A DNA stretch of 59,096 nt from Streptomyces ficellus (GCF_030406405.1 NZ_JAUEPL010000044.1:1-59096), one strand, 5' to 3'. Counted from the stretch's first letter, positions 42,606-51,521 are shown. Numbers and translations are program-made. Notes: a model not told the origin generated them from the letters alone.

Positions 42606-43721
42606 TCAGTTGTCGTCCTCGTCGATGAGGAAACCGCGCATCGGCGACGGAGCCTGCTGCATCGGCTGCGGCGCCTGCGGCCGCACCGGTGCCATCGGCT
42701 GCGTCATGGCCGGCGACATCTGCTGCTGGCTACCGTACGAGGGGCCGCCGCCCATCGACGGGCCGCCGCCCATGGTCTGGTTGCCGCCGTACGACGGGGC
42801 GCTCGCGCCCGCCGACGCCATCGACGGGGACGGCGGCAGCGACGCGGTCGCCGGCGTCCGCGGCGGGGCCAGCGAGTCGTCCGCCTGGGTCTCCAGCTGA
42901 CGCAGCTGGCTCTCCAGGTAGGACTTCAGCCGCGTACGGTACTCCCGCTCGAAGCCCCGCAGGTCCTCGACCTTGCGCTCCAGCGTGGCGCGGGCCGACT
43001 CCAGCGAGCCCATCGCGACGCGGTGCTTCTCCTGCGCGTCCCGCTCAAGGGCGTCCGCCTTGGCGCGGGCGTCGCGCTCCAGGCCCTCGGCACGCGAACG
43101 GGCCTCGCCGACGATCTTGTTGGCCTCGGAACGGGCCTCCGCGATCGCCTGGTCGGCGGTCTGCTGGGCGAGGGAGAGGACACGCGCCGCGCTGTCGCCG
43201 CCCGGGCCCTGGCCCGGCTGCGGCATCTGCGGACCGTGACCGCCCATGGGGCCACCCATGGGACCGCCCTGCATCGGGCCACCCTGCATGGGCCCGCCCT
43301 GCATGGGGCCACCCATGGGGCCGCCCTGCATCTGGCCGGGGCCGTGCGGGCCCTGCTGACCACCGTGGCTGGGACCGGCCGGCAGCTGAGGCGCTCCACC
43401 GGGCAGTTGGGGCGGACCCATCTGCGGGGGCTGCTGCTGGACCGGCGGTCCCGATATCCCGGCGGGTACGGGGGCGCCGGGACCGACGGGACGGTCCTGC
43501 TGCTCCGGCGGCTTGCGCATGCCCTGCTGCTGCTGGTTCTGCGCGGCCGCGCGCGTGGCGGCGGCGAGCTTGGCGCGCAGGTCCTCGTTCTCGCGGAGCA
43601 GGCGCGTCAGTTCGGCTTCGACCTCGTCGAGGAAGGCATCGACCTCGTCCTCGTCATAGCCTTCTCGGAGGCGGACGGTCGTGAACTGCTTGTTCCGCAC
43701 GTCCTCGGGGGTCAGCGGCAT
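42606..43721 (-). CDS. divIVA: DivIVA polar growth determinant
   Basis: A 371-aa coiled-coil protein that in Streptomyces marks hyphal tips and recruits wall synthesis. It begins MPLTPEDVRNKQFTTVRLRE, the membrane-binding N-terminus, with a first coiled coil at about 25-60. Residues 65-175 are low complexity (Gln, Pro, Gly), including a run of MQGGP/MGGP repeats at about 130-160. A second coiled coil covers 180-285. The C-terminus is Pro/Ser/Gly/Met-rich and ends in acidic FLIDEDDN. Long spacer and tail are usual in streptomycetes. Confidence 0.95.
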   Translation of the reverse strand: MPLTPEDVRNKQFTTVRLREGYDEDEVDAFLDEVEAELTRLLRENEDLRAKLAAATRAAAQNQQQQGMRKPPEQQDRPVGPGAPVPAGISGPPVQQQPPQMGPPQLPGGAPQLPAGPSHGGQQGPHGPGQMQGGPMGGPMQGGPMQGGPMQGGPMGGPMGGHGPQMPQPGQGPGGDSAARVLSLAQQTADQAIAEARSEANKIVGEARSRAEGLERDARAKADALERDAQEKHRVAMGSLESARATLERKVEDLRGFEREYRTRLKSYLESQLRQLETQADDSLAPPRTPATASLPPSPSMASAGASAPSYGGNQTMGGGPSMGGGPSYGSQQQMSPAMTQPMAPVRPQAPQPMQQAPSPMRGFLIDEDDN

Positions 43722-43777
43722 CTTTCCTTCACCTCTACGTAGTCGTCGGCAGTCGGCAGGACCGTATCGCTACACCC

Positions 43778-44074
43778 TCACACCCTCATCATGAAGCTGT
43801 TCACGATGGAGATGAGGATGTAGACGATGATCATCAGAACGAAGAAGGACAGGTCGAGTGCCACGCCCCCGAGACGCAACGGCGGGATGAACCGCCGCAG
43901 AAGCTTCAGTGGTGGATCGGTGACAGTGTAGGTGGCCTCCAGAACGACCACCATCGCCTTCCCGGGTTGCCATGAACGGGCGAACTGGAAGACGTAGTCC
44001 ATGACCAGCCGGAAGATCAGGACGACGAGGAAGCACATCAGAGCGATGTAGACCACTTGTAGTGCGACGCCCAT
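43778..44074 (-). CDS. YggT family membrane protein
   Basis: A 98-aa protein with two membrane helices (about 5-28 and 75-95), joined by a loop with RSWQPGKAMVVVLEATYTVTDPPLKLLRR (read in blocks), where TDPPLKLLRR is the YggT signature. The ATG at 44072-44074 (MGVALQVVY) gives the family length; the longer frame adds only noise. It sits between sepF and divIVA as in most Gram-positive division clusters. Role unknown. Confidence 0.92.
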   Translation of the reverse strand: MGVALQVVYIALMCFLVVLIFRLVMDYVFQFARSWQPGKAMVVVLEATYTVTDPPLKLLRRFIPPLRLGGVALDLSFFVLMIIVYILISIVNSFMMRV

Positions 44075-44144
44075 CCCGCGCTTCCCTCTCCCCTGGATCT
44101 CATGTCCTCCGGCCTTCCGGCCGGCCGTTCCCGGTGTCGTGCTC

Positions 44145-44804
44145 TCAGCTCTGGTTGAAGAATCCGCCCTCTGCGATGCGGGCCTTGTCCTCCGCCGTGA
44201 CATCGACGTTAGCAGGCGACAACAGGAACACCTTCTGCGTCACTCGCTCAATGCTGCCATGCAGCCCGAAGACGAGACCGGCGGCAAAGTCGACAAGTCG
44301 CTTCGCGTCCGTGTCATCCATCTCGGTGAGATTCATGATCACAGGCGTGCCCTCGCGGAAGTGTTCCCCGATGGTACGGGCCTCGTTGTAGGTCCGCGGG
44401 TGCAGCGTGGTGATGCGGTAGGGCTCCCGCTCGGACACGACCTTGGGCATGATCACCGGTGCGTTCTTCTCCAGGCTCGGTCGTTCAGGTGTGATGGATG
44501 CCACGGGGGCGATTCGCGCCGGACGTCCGTTTTCGGCGGGAAGCGGAACGGGATCGCGCTGCACGGGCTGCTGGACGACGCGCACCGGCTCCTCGCGCTC
44601 CGCCTGGTGCGACACCTGGTGCGAGACCTGATGCGACACCTGGTGCGAAGCCTGGTGGGGAGGCTGGTGGCGGCGTCGGTCGCGCTCGGGCTCCGGCTCC
44701 AGTTCGGGTTCGAAGTCGTCATCGGGGTCGAAGCCCCGGCCGTCGTACCCATCGTCCTCCACGAGGCCGAGGTAGACCGCCATCTTGCGCATCGCGCCGG
44801 CCAT
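44145..44804 (-). CDS. sepF: Cell division protein SepF
   Basis: A 219-aa membrane-anchoring partner of FtsZ. The amphipathic N-terminus MAGAMRKMAVYLGLVEDD inserts into the membrane; the C-terminal SepF core (about 125-210) contains VIMNLTEMDDTDAKRLVDFAAGL (in blocks) and GSIERVTQKVFLLSP. The linker is acidic, then carries a four-residue repeat SHQV at residues 46-69. The leader upstream can fold into a two-stem structure. It has a GGAG ribosome site. Confidence 0.94.
   Translation of the reverse strand: MAGAMRKMAVYLGLVEDDGYDGRGFDPDDDFEPELEPEPERDRRRHQPPHQASHQVSHQVSHQVSHQAEREEPVRVVQQPVQRDPVPLPAENGRPARIAPVASITPERPSLEKNAPVIMPKVVSEREPYRITTLHPRTYNEARTIGEHFREGTPVIMNLTEMDDTDAKRLVDFAAGLVFGLHGSIERVTQKVFLLSPANVDVTAEDKARIAEGGFFNQS
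44598..44669 (-). repeat. 12-bp repeat in sepF, HQxS peptide
   Basis: About five consecutive HQAS/HQVS units (SHQVSHQVSHQV in the middle) in the disordered linker between the membrane helix and the SepF core. Histidine-rich and in frame. Confidence 0.85.
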
Positions 44805-44945
44805 TCTCTGAGTCCTCCGCTCTGTGGTGGATCGCCCTCACCATGATGGGCACAGCGTCACCAAGTGCCCGCGATCCACTAGGTCTGTCCGCTCTTTGGC
44901 GGAAATGACCATATTTTCTGCTGTGGTCCGACTTGCTTCGCGACG
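44805..44945 (-). promoter_or_regulatory. sepF upstream leader with nested stems
   Basis: Within this 141-bp gap GTGGATCGC (44827-44835) pairs with GCGATCCAC (44871-44879), and GGGCAC (44848-44853) pairs with GTGCCC (44865-44870). The two 3' arms abut. The structure ends 22 bases before the sepF ATG. It may be a leader RNA or a terminator of yggS read-through. Confidence 0.45.
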
Positions 44946-45674
44946 TTACCCGAGCCGGGGTCGGACTCCGAGTACCGCCGTACCGATGCGTACATGTGTC
45001 GCTCCGGCTGCCACGGCGTCCTCGAGGTCCGCGCTCATCCCTGCCGACACCATGTTCGCAGCCGGATGTGCCGCGCGCAGGCGGGATGAGAATTCCATCA
45101 GCCGATCGAATGCGGCCCGTTGGCGCCCCGCGTACGACCCGGTCAGCGGCGCGACGGTCATCAGTCCGTCGAGCCGCAGCCCGGGCGCGGCGCCCACCGC
45201 GTCCGCCAACTCCTCGATGCCCTCCGGCGAGACGCCACCCCGCCGGCCGCGCTCACCGGACTCCGCGTCGAGCGCGACCTGGATCAGGCATCCCAGTTCG
45301 CGCCCGGCGCGCACCGCCGCGTCCGACAGTGCGGTGACGAGCTTCAGCCGGTCGACCGAGTGCACGACATGTGCATAACTCGCCACAGAACGGACTTTAT
45401 TGGTCTGTAGCTGACCGACGAAGTGCCACGTCAGGTCGAGATCCGCGCACGCGGCGGCCTTCGGTGCCGCGTCCTGGTCCCGGTTCTCGGCGACGTGCCG
45501 GACACCGAGCTCGTGCAGCAGCCGCACATCGCTCGCCGGGTAGGTCTTGGTGACCACGATCAGGGTCACGCCCTCCCGCGCGCGGCCGGCTGCCGCGCAC
45601 GCGGCGGAGATGCGCTCCTCCACCCGGGCAAGGTTCTCGGCGAGTTGAGCCCTGCGGCCCGCCATGTCCGTCAT
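44946..45674 (-). CDS. YggS/PROSC family PLP-binding protein
   Basis: A 242-aa single-domain (beta/alpha)8 PLP-binding protein involved in vitamin B6 and amino-acid homeostasis. The PLP lysine is in LIVVTKTYPASDV, followed by HVAENRDQDA, LTWHFVGQLQTNKVR and the C-terminal SAGMSADLEDAVAAGATHVRIGTAV (read in blocks). The ATG at 45672-45674 (MTDMAGRRAQL) was preferred to the longer frame. It starts four bases after the pgeF stop. Confidence 0.94.
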   Translation of the reverse strand: MTDMAGRRAQLAENLARVEERISAACAAAGRAREGVTLIVVTKTYPASDVRLLHELGVRHVAENRDQDAAPKAAACADLDLTWHFVGQLQTNKVRSVASYAHVVHSVDRLKLVTALSDAAVRAGRELGCLIQVALDAESGERGRRGGVSPEGIEELADAVGAAPGLRLDGLMTVAPLTGSYAGRQRAAFDRLMEFSSRLRAAHPAANMVSAGMSADLEDAVAAGATHVRIGTAVLGVRPRLG

Positions 45675-45678
45675 CGCC

Positions 45679-46437
45679 CTATCCTCCCCCGACTTCCGGC
45701 CGGGAGGTGTTCTCAAGCCAGACATATCCGGCGAGCCGCCCGGTGGTGCGGTCGCGGCGGTACGAGTAGTGGTCACCCGATTCACGGGTGCAGAGCTCCG
45801 ACGCGCGCCGGTCCCGCACCCCCAGCGCATCGAGCTGGGCGTGCACCCCGGCCGTGACGTCGACGGCCGGGGTGCCCCAGCTCGTCTCCGCCCAGGCCGC
45901 CGGCTCGACGGCCGCCACCTCGTCGCGCATGGCCGCCGGGACCTCGTAGCACCGGCCGCAGACGGCCGGCCCGGTGCGGGCGACGATCCGGGACGGCTCG
46001 GCGCCGAGGGTGATCATGGCCTCGACGGCGGCCGGCACCACACCGGCGACCATCCCCGGGCGGCCCGCGTGCACCGCGCCCGTCACGCCCGCGACCGGGT
46101 CGGCGAGCAGGACGGGCGTGCAGTCGGCGGTCAGCACCGCGAGCGGAAGACCGCGCCGCGCGGTGATCACCGCGTCCACGGCCGGGACGTCGTCCCCGGC
46201 CCAGGGGCCGTCGACCACGGCGACGTCCCGCCCGTGCACCTGGTTCATCCAGACGACCGTCGCGGGGTCGAGCCCGAGCGCCCCGGCGGCGAGCCGGCGG
46301 TTGGTCGTGACCGAACCGGGGTCGTCGCCGACCGCTCCGCCGAGGTTGAGCTCTTCGTACGGAACGGCGCTCACCCCGCCCCACCGGTCGGTGAAGGCGA
46401 AGTGCGCGCCGCTCACTGAGTCGTGCTGCCCTATCAC
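45679..46437 (-). CDS. pgeF: Laccase-domain protein (YfiH/PgeF family)
   Basis: A 252-aa protein of the Cu-oxidase_4/DUF152 family. Metal residues are in NQVHGRDV, TADCTPVLLAD and GAVHAGRPGM, with GPAVCGRCYEVP downstream. In E. coli the homologue removes mis-incorporated amino acids from peptidoglycan precursors; a role in wall quality control fits the cluster here. Its GTG start lies nine bases past the ftsZ stop. Confidence 0.9.
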   Translation of the reverse strand: MIGQHDSVSGAHFAFTDRWGGVSAVPYEELNLGGAVGDDPGSVTTNRRLAAGALGLDPATVVWMNQVHGRDVAVVDGPWAGDDVPAVDAVITARRGLPLAVLTADCTPVLLADPVAGVTGAVHAGRPGMVAGVVPAAVEAMITLGAEPSRIVARTGPAVCGRCYEVPAAMRDEVAAVEPAAWAETSWGTPAVDVTAGVHAQLDALGVRDRRASELCTRESGDHYSYRRDRTTGRLAGYVWLENTSRPEVGGG

Positions 46438-46446
46438 TTCACAAGG

Positions 46447-47661
46447 TCACTTCAGGAAGTCCGGGACGTCCAGCTCTTCGGCGGAGGTGTCCGGGTAGGG
46501 GCGGGCCGGCGGGACCGCCGGAGGAGTGGCCGACAGGGAGCTGTCGTTCACCGCCGGGGCGGGTTCGGCCACCGGGACGGGCGACTCCTCGCGCACGGGC
46601 ACCGTGCCCAGTCCGCTCACCGGGCGGGGGGGCTCGGTGGTGCGGGCGGGGGGCGCGGACTCCTCCCGCTTGCTCGATCCGGCGCTGAGGATGTTGTCCC
46701 GCCGGGCCGGCGGCTGGCCGCCGTCGAAGCCTGCCGCGATGACCGTGACCCGTACCTCGTCGCCCAGGGCGTCGTCGATGACGGCACCGAAGATGATGTT
46801 GGCCTCGGGGTGGGCGGCCTCGCTGACCAGCTGGGCGGCCTCGTTGATCTCGAACAGGCCGAGGTCCGAGCCACCGGAGATGGAGAGCAGCACACCGCGG
46901 GCGCCGTCGATGGACGCCTCCAGCAGCGGCGAGGAGATCGCCATCTCGGCGGCGGCCACCGCGCGGTCGTCGCCGCGCGCGGAACCGATGCCCATGAGCG
47001 CCGAACCCGCCTCGGACATGACCGACTTGACGTCGGCGAAGTCGAGGTTGATGAGGCCCGGGGTGGTGATGAGGTCGGTGATGCCCTGGACACCGGACAG
47101 CAGCACCTGGTCGGCGGACTTGAACGCGTCCAGCACGCTGACCTGACGGTCCGAGATGGACAGCAGCCGGTCGTTCGGGATGACGATGAGGGTGTCGACC
47201 TCTTCGCGGAGCTCGGCGATGCCGTCCTCCGCCTGGTTGGCGCGGCGCCGGCCCTCGAAGGTGAACGGCCGGGTGACCACACCGATCGTCAGGGCGCCCA
47301 GCGAGCGCGCGATGTTGGCGACGACGGGAGCGCCGCCGGTGCCGGTGCCGCCACCTTCGCCGGCGGTGACGAAGACCATGTCGGCCCCCTTGAGGACCTC
47401 CTCGATCTCCTCACGGTGGTCCTCTGCCGCCTTGCGACCGACTGCCGGGTTGGCTCCGGCCCCGAGGCCGCGGGTCAGTTCACGACCGACGTCGAGCTTG
47501 ACGTCGGCGTCGCTCATCAACAGAGCTTGCGCGTCCGTGTTGATGGCGATGAACTCGACGCCCTTGAGACCGACCTCGATCATTCGGTTGATGGCATTGA
47601 CACCACCGCCGCCGACACCGATGACCTTGATGACTGCGAGGTAGTTCTGCGGTGCTGCCAC
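46447..47661 (-). CDS. ftsZ: Cell division GTPase FtsZ
   Basis: A 404-aa tubulin homologue forming Z-rings for sporulation septa and cross-walls. The tubulin signature GGGTGTGG lies at residues 103-110, with VIGVGGGGVNAINRM in the N-terminus and the T7 loop LINLDFADVKSVM. A disordered Pro/Ser linker of about 75 residues precedes the C-terminal peptide DVPDFLK, which binds SepF and FtsW. The GTG at 47659-47661 (VAAPQNYLAV) gives the expected length; the frame continues open upstream. Confidence 0.97.
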   Translation of the reverse strand: MAAPQNYLAVIKVIGVGGGGVNAINRMIEVGLKGVEFIAINTDAQALLMSDADVKLDVGRELTRGLGAGANPAVGRKAAEDHREEIEEVLKGADMVFVTAGEGGGTGTGGAPVVANIARSLGALTIGVVTRPFTFEGRRRANQAEDGIAELREEVDTLIVIPNDRLLSISDRQVSVLDAFKSADQVLLSGVQGITDLITTPGLINLDFADVKSVMSEAGSALMGIGSARGDDRAVAAAEMAISSPLLEASIDGARGVLLSISGGSDLGLFEINEAAQLVSEAAHPEANIIFGAVIDDALGDEVRVTVIAAGFDGGQPPARRDNILSAGSSKREESAPPARTTEPPRPVSGLGTVPVREESPVPVAEPAPAVNDSSLSATPPAVPPARPYPDTSAEELDVPDFLK

Positions 47662-47940
47662 GTCGAAGGCCTCTCGCCTCGAGTTACGTGTCGCCGCTTC
47701 GCGGTGGTTGTCGCGCCGCGACGACGGATGCCGATGGGACGGTCCGAAACGCCGACCCAAACCCTAACGTTGAAGTTTAGGGTTACCAGTGTCTGTGTTC
47801 GCTGGACTCTTCCGAACAGGACACTAAGTCGACAAGTGGCGCACGTTCAACGAACACGCCGAACCTCCCGTTTTTCTTTTCACCCTATGTGATCACCCAT
47901 AGCGCTGACCAACCAGGGTGCTGGCCAGCGCATATGTGCG
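47662..47940 (-). promoter_or_regulatory. ftsZ promoter region
   Basis: The 279-bp gap between ftsQ and ftsZ is noticeably less G/C-rich than its surroundings. In S. coelicolor multiple ftsZ promoters, one of them sporulation-specific, lie here (established knowledge). Visible elements: a perfect inverted repeat AACCCTAA (47760-47767) and TTAGGGTT (47777-47784), and two GACAC motifs, the WhiA recognition core, at 47820-47824 (top strand) and 47789-47793 (bottom strand). Confidence 0.65.
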
Positions 47941-48750
47941 TCAACTCCGCGACGCCGCCGGGGCGGTGGGAGCACTCACGTCGAAGTGCCCCGCTTTGGG
48001 CGCCGCTTTCATCAGTGCGGTCAGCGCACGGGCTTTCGCACCGCCGTCCTCACCGCTGCCCCACACCACGGTCCGGCCGTCGGTCAGCTCCAGGGTGATG
48101 GAGTCGTACGAGCGGACATGGAGGACCTTGGTGTCCTTGGCGACCTGTGCCGGGAGGTCGCCCGCGACCCGGACCGCCGCCACGGTCAGCCGTTCCGCGC
48201 CGAAGCGGCGCAGACTGGGCGACTGACCTACCGTCAAGTGCAGCAGGGGTACGCCCTGGGGAGCCCGGGCCCGGTCAACCGTGGCGAAACGCACACCTTT
48301 CGCGTCCACCTCGATGAACTTTCCGCCCTTTTCCACCAGCAGGACCGGCGTGCGCTCGACCACGTCGACAGTAATTCCGTTCGGCCATGAACGGACGACG
48401 TCCACCGAGTCGATCCGGGGCAATTTCTGCCGGAGCCGGTTCTCGATGTCGCCCGTGTCGACCGAGATGACGGGGCCGCCGACCGGCACCGCCGCGACCG
48501 CCTTGACCTCCGCGGGCGTCAGCACCCGCGTACCGGAGGTCGTGACGTGCTCGACCCTCAGCCACGCGGAGCCGTACAGGGCCCACGCCACCGAGGCGAG
48601 GAGCACCAGCGCGGTGGCGATCAGCAGCACGGCCCGGGGGCCGGGCAGCGGCCGGCGGCCACCGCGCGGCCCAGGACCCGAGGGCCGGGCCGGCGATGGG
48701 CCTCCCTGCTTGCGGGTGCCCCGCTCGGCGGTCGTCGTCGGTCCGGCCAT
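47941..48750 (-). CDS. ftsQ: Cell division protein FtsQ
   Basis: A 269-aa bitopic protein: Pro/Arg/Gly-rich cytoplasmic head (1-38), one membrane helix (39-62) and an extracytoplasmic POTRA domain (LRVEHVTTSGTRVLTPAEV, in blocks) followed by the beta domain. It connects late divisome proteins. TGA at 47941-47943. It lies 71 bp after murG. Confidence 0.94.
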   Translation of the reverse strand: MAGPTTTAERGTRKQGGPSPARPSGPGPRGGRRPLPGPRAVLLIATALVLLASVAWALYGSAWLRVEHVTTSGTRVLTPAEVKAVAAVPVGGPVISVDTGDIENRLRQKLPRIDSVDVVRSWPNGITVDVVERTPVLLVEKGGKFIEVDAKGVRFATVDRARAPQGVPLLHLTVGQSPSLRRFGAERLTVAAVRVAGDLPAQVAKDTKVLHVRSYDSITLELTDGRTVVWGSGEDGGAKARALTALMKAAPKAGHFDVSAPTAPAASRS

Positions 48751-48821
48751 GCTCCCTGCCTTCTCACGCCCTGTGGCGCGCCCTGGAGGTCACGCGGACG
48801 GCGCCCGCGGCGTCGCGGTCC

Positions 48822-49913
48822 CTATCCGCGCGACTTCCCCATCGCCTCGTAGACCATGCCGACGAGCAGGTCGTCGGCGTCCCGGCGGCCGAACTCGGCG
48901 GCGGCGCGGGACATCTCGTACAGCCGGTGCGGGTCGGCGAGCACCGGTAGCACATTGCCCTGGACCCACTCGGGCGTCAGCTCGGCGTCGTCGACCAGCA
49001 GGCCGCCGCCGGCCTTGACCACCGGCTGGGCGTTGAGCCGCTGCTCGCCGTTGCCGATCGGCAGCGGTACGTATGCGGCGGGGAGCCCGACGGCGGAGAG
49101 TTCGGCGACGGTCATCGCGCCCGCGCGGCAGAGCATCATGTCGGCCGCGGCGTACGCGAGATCCATCCGGTCCACGTACGGTACCGGGATGTAGGGCGGC
49201 ATCCCGGGCATGTTGTCCACCTGCGGCAGTTCGTTCTTCGGGCCGACCGCGTGCAGGATCTGGATGCCGGAGCGCTGGAGGACCGGGGCGATCTGCTGGA
49301 TCACCTCGTTCAGCCGGCGGGCGCCCTGCGAGCCGCCCGAGACCAGCAGCGTGGGCAGGTTCGGGTCCAGGCCGAACGCGGCGCGCGCCTCGGGGCGCAC
49401 CCGGGCGCGGTCCAGGGTGGCGATGGTGTGCCGCAGCGGGATGCCGATGTAGCGGGCGCCGCGCAGCTTGCTGTCGGGCGTGGCGACGGCGACCCCGGCC
49501 GCGTACCGCGAACCGATCTTGTTGGCGAGGCCCGGACGGGCGTTCGCCTCGTGGACGACGATGGGCACGCCGAGCCGCTTGGCGGCCAGGTAGCCGGGCA
49601 GCGCCACGTAGCCGCCGAAGCCGACGACGCAGTCGGCCTTGGTCCGCTCCAGGATCTGCTCGGCCGCCTTGATCGTGCCGCGCAGCCGCCCGGGGACGGT
49701 GATCAGCTCGGGTGTGGGTTTGCGCGGCAGCGGGACGGCGGGGATGAGCGCCAGCTCGTAGCCCCGCTCGGGTACGAGGCGGGTCTCCAGCCCCCGTTCC
49801 GTGCCGAGGGCCGTGATCCCCACGGTCGGGTCCTGCCTGCGCAGGGCGTCCGCGAGGGCGAGCGCGGGCTCGATGTGGCCGGCGGTCCCCCCACCGGCGA
49901 GTACGACATGCAC
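48822..49913 (-). CDS. murG: UDP-GlcNAc transferase MurG
   Basis: A 363-aa GT-B glycosyltransferase on the inner membrane face that adds GlcNAc to lipid I, giving lipid II. Glycine loops: VVLAGGGTAGHIEPALALAD near the start (read in blocks), VGFGGYVALPG, and the donor site LLVSGGSQGARRLN. CRAGAMTVAELSAVGLPA binds UDP. The length is normal. The start is six bases after ftsW's stop. Confidence 0.97.
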   Translation of the reverse strand: MHVVLAGGGTAGHIEPALALADALRRQDPTVGITALGTERGLETRLVPERGYELALIPAVPLPRKPTPELITVPGRLRGTIKAAEQILERTKADCVVGFGGYVALPGYLAAKRLGVPIVVHEANARPGLANKIGSRYAAGVAVATPDSKLRGARYIGIPLRHTIATLDRARVRPEARAAFGLDPNLPTLLVSGGSQGARRLNEVIQQIAPVLQRSGIQILHAVGPKNELPQVDNMPGMPPYIPVPYVDRMDLAYAAADMMLCRAGAMTVAELSAVGLPAAYVPLPIGNGEQRLNAQPVVKAGGGLLVDDAELTPEWVQGNVLPVLADPHRLYEMSRAAAEFGRRDADDLLVGMVYEAMGKSRG

Positions 49914-49919
49914 CGAAAT

Positions 49920-51473
49920 TCACCGCTCTCCGGACGGACGCTTCTTGACGCGCCGTCGCATCGACTTCCAACTCACCCCGGCCCTTTTACCAAACGCGGG
50001 CTGCCGCATGGCGAGGGCCGCTTTCGCGGCGGGCTCCTCTCGCGCGAAGGCGATCAGCAACCCGACGGCGAACATGGTCGGCAGCAGGGCGGACCCTCCG
50101 TAGGAGAACAGCGGGAGAGGGACACCTGCGATCGGCAGCAGACCGAGCACCGCACCGATGTTGACCACGGCCTGGGCCGTGATCCAGGTGGTCACGCCTC
50201 CCGCGGCGTACCTCACGAAGGGGTCCTCCGTGCGTCCGGCCACGCGGATACCCGCATAGCCTAGAGCCGCGAACAGGGCGAGCACCGACAGCGTCCCCGC
50301 CAGCCCCAGTTCCTCCCCGGTGATGGCGAAGATGAAGTCGGTGTGCGGTTCCGGGAGTTGGCCCCATTTTTCCACACTGGCACCGAGCCCGGAACCGAAC
50401 CATCCGCCCGACGCCAGAGCATAGATCCCGTGCACGGCCTGCCAGCAGGAGTCCCCGGGGCCGGGGTCGGTGGCCCCGATGCAGGCGAGCCGCGCCATCC
50501 GGTTGTCGCTGGTCCTGATGAGTATCACGCCGATCGCGGCCGCCACGGTCAGGACGCCGACGAACATCCTGGTCGGGGCCCCGGCCAGCCACAGCAGGCC
50601 GAAGAGGATCGCCGCGAGGATGATCGCCGTCCCCATGTCGCCGCCGAGCATGATCAGCCCGAGCAGCAGGAACGCGACCGGGACGAGCGGCACCAGCATG
50701 TGCTTCCACTGGGTCAGCAGCCGTTTGTCCTGCTTGCGGGCGAGCAGGTCCGCGCCCCACAGGATGAGCGCCAGCTTGCCGAACTCGCTGGGCTGGAGCT
50801 GGAACGGGCCGCCCAGATAGATCCAGTTCTGGTTGCCGTTGACGGAGTGTCCTATCCCGGGGATCTGGACGAGCACCATCAGGAAGATCGTGCCGACGAG
50901 CAGCGGGTAGGCCAGCGCCCGGTGCAGCTTGGCCGGGACCCGCGAGGCGAACAGCAGCAGTCCGGTGCCGATGGCGGCGGCCAGGAACTGCTTGCGGAAG
51001 AAGTACGTGTCGGACAGCGACAGCTCCAGCGCCTTGATCTGCGAGGCGGAGTAGACCATCACCAGGCCCAGGACCGTGATCAGCAGGCTGGCGCCCAGGA
51101 TGACGTAGTAGGCGGTCAGAGGGCGGTCCCAGGCCCGGCGCGCCCGCTCGTACAGCCCCCGCGCCCCGCTGCCGCGCGGCGGCCGGGGAAAGGTGGCCCC
51201 GCGGATCCGGCCGCCCCCGCGGGCGACGGGCGGGCGCCGCAGCCCCGCGGTGCGGCCGCGCAGGGCGAGACCCATGGCGCGGACGCGAAAAGCGGCGCCC
51301 AGGGTCCGGCCTTCGGAGGCGGGGCCCATGGTCGGGGCCTTCAAGGCGGCCACCATGGGCGTCCCGTTCGAGGCGGCGCCCATGGTGGGGCCGTTCGAGG
51401 CGGCGCCCATGGTGGGGCCGTTCAAGGCGAGACCCGCGCGGTGCGGTGCGTACGCGGCGTCATCGGCCGGCAT
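49920..51473 (-). CDS. ftsW: SEDS peptidoglycan polymerase FtsW with repeat-bearing N-terminus
   Basis: A 517-aa protein of the FtsW/RodA/SpoVE family that polymerises lipid II with FtsI. Ten helices begin near residue 120 (PLTAYYVILGASLLI). The catalytic loop and family signatures include HSVNGNQNWIYLGG, QPSEFGKLALI and the C-terminal VNIGAVLGLLPIAGVPLP, then FSYGGSA. The first 115 residues are a cytoplasmic extension with seven 9-residue repeats at 15-77. The ATG at 51471-51473 follows a GGAGGGG. A start further inside would remove the repeats but has no good ribosome site that I can see. Confidence 0.93.
   Translation of the reverse strand: MPADDAAYAPHRAGLALNGPTMGAASNGPTMGAASNGTPMVAALKAPTMGPASEGRTLGAAFRVRAMGLALRGRTAGLRRPPVARGGGRIRGATFPRPPRGSGARGLYERARRAWDRPLTAYYVILGASLLITVLGLVMVYSASQIKALELSLSDTYFFRKQFLAAAIGTGLLLFASRVPAKLHRALAYPLLVGTIFLMVLVQIPGIGHSVNGNQNWIYLGGPFQLQPSEFGKLALILWGADLLARKQDKRLLTQWKHMLVPLVPVAFLLLGLIMLGGDMGTAIILAAILFGLLWLAGAPTRMFVGVLTVAAAIGVILIRTSDNRMARLACIGATDPGPGDSCWQAVHGIYALASGGWFGSGLGASVEKWGQLPEPHTDFIFAITGEELGLAGTLSVLALFAALGYAGIRVAGRTEDPFVRYAAGGVTTWITAQAVVNIGAVLGLLPIAGVPLPLFSYGGSALLPTMFAVGLLIAFAREEPAAKAALAMRQPAFGKRAGVSWKSMRRRVKKRPSGER
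51243..51431 (-). repeat. 27-bp tandem repeat encoding nonapeptides in FtsW
   Basis: Seven 27-bp units code for LALNGPTMG, AASNGPTMG, AASNGTPMV, AALKAPTMG, PASEGRTLG, AAFRVRAMG and LALRGRTAG. Conservation fades toward the membrane domain: units nearest the N-terminus are nearly identical in DNA (for example those at 51379 and 51406), which suggests growth at that end. Confidence 0.9.
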
Positions 51474-51521
51474 GGTCGCTGTCCCCTCCAGTCGTGCCCG
51501 GCGCGGCCGGACCGGTGGCTG

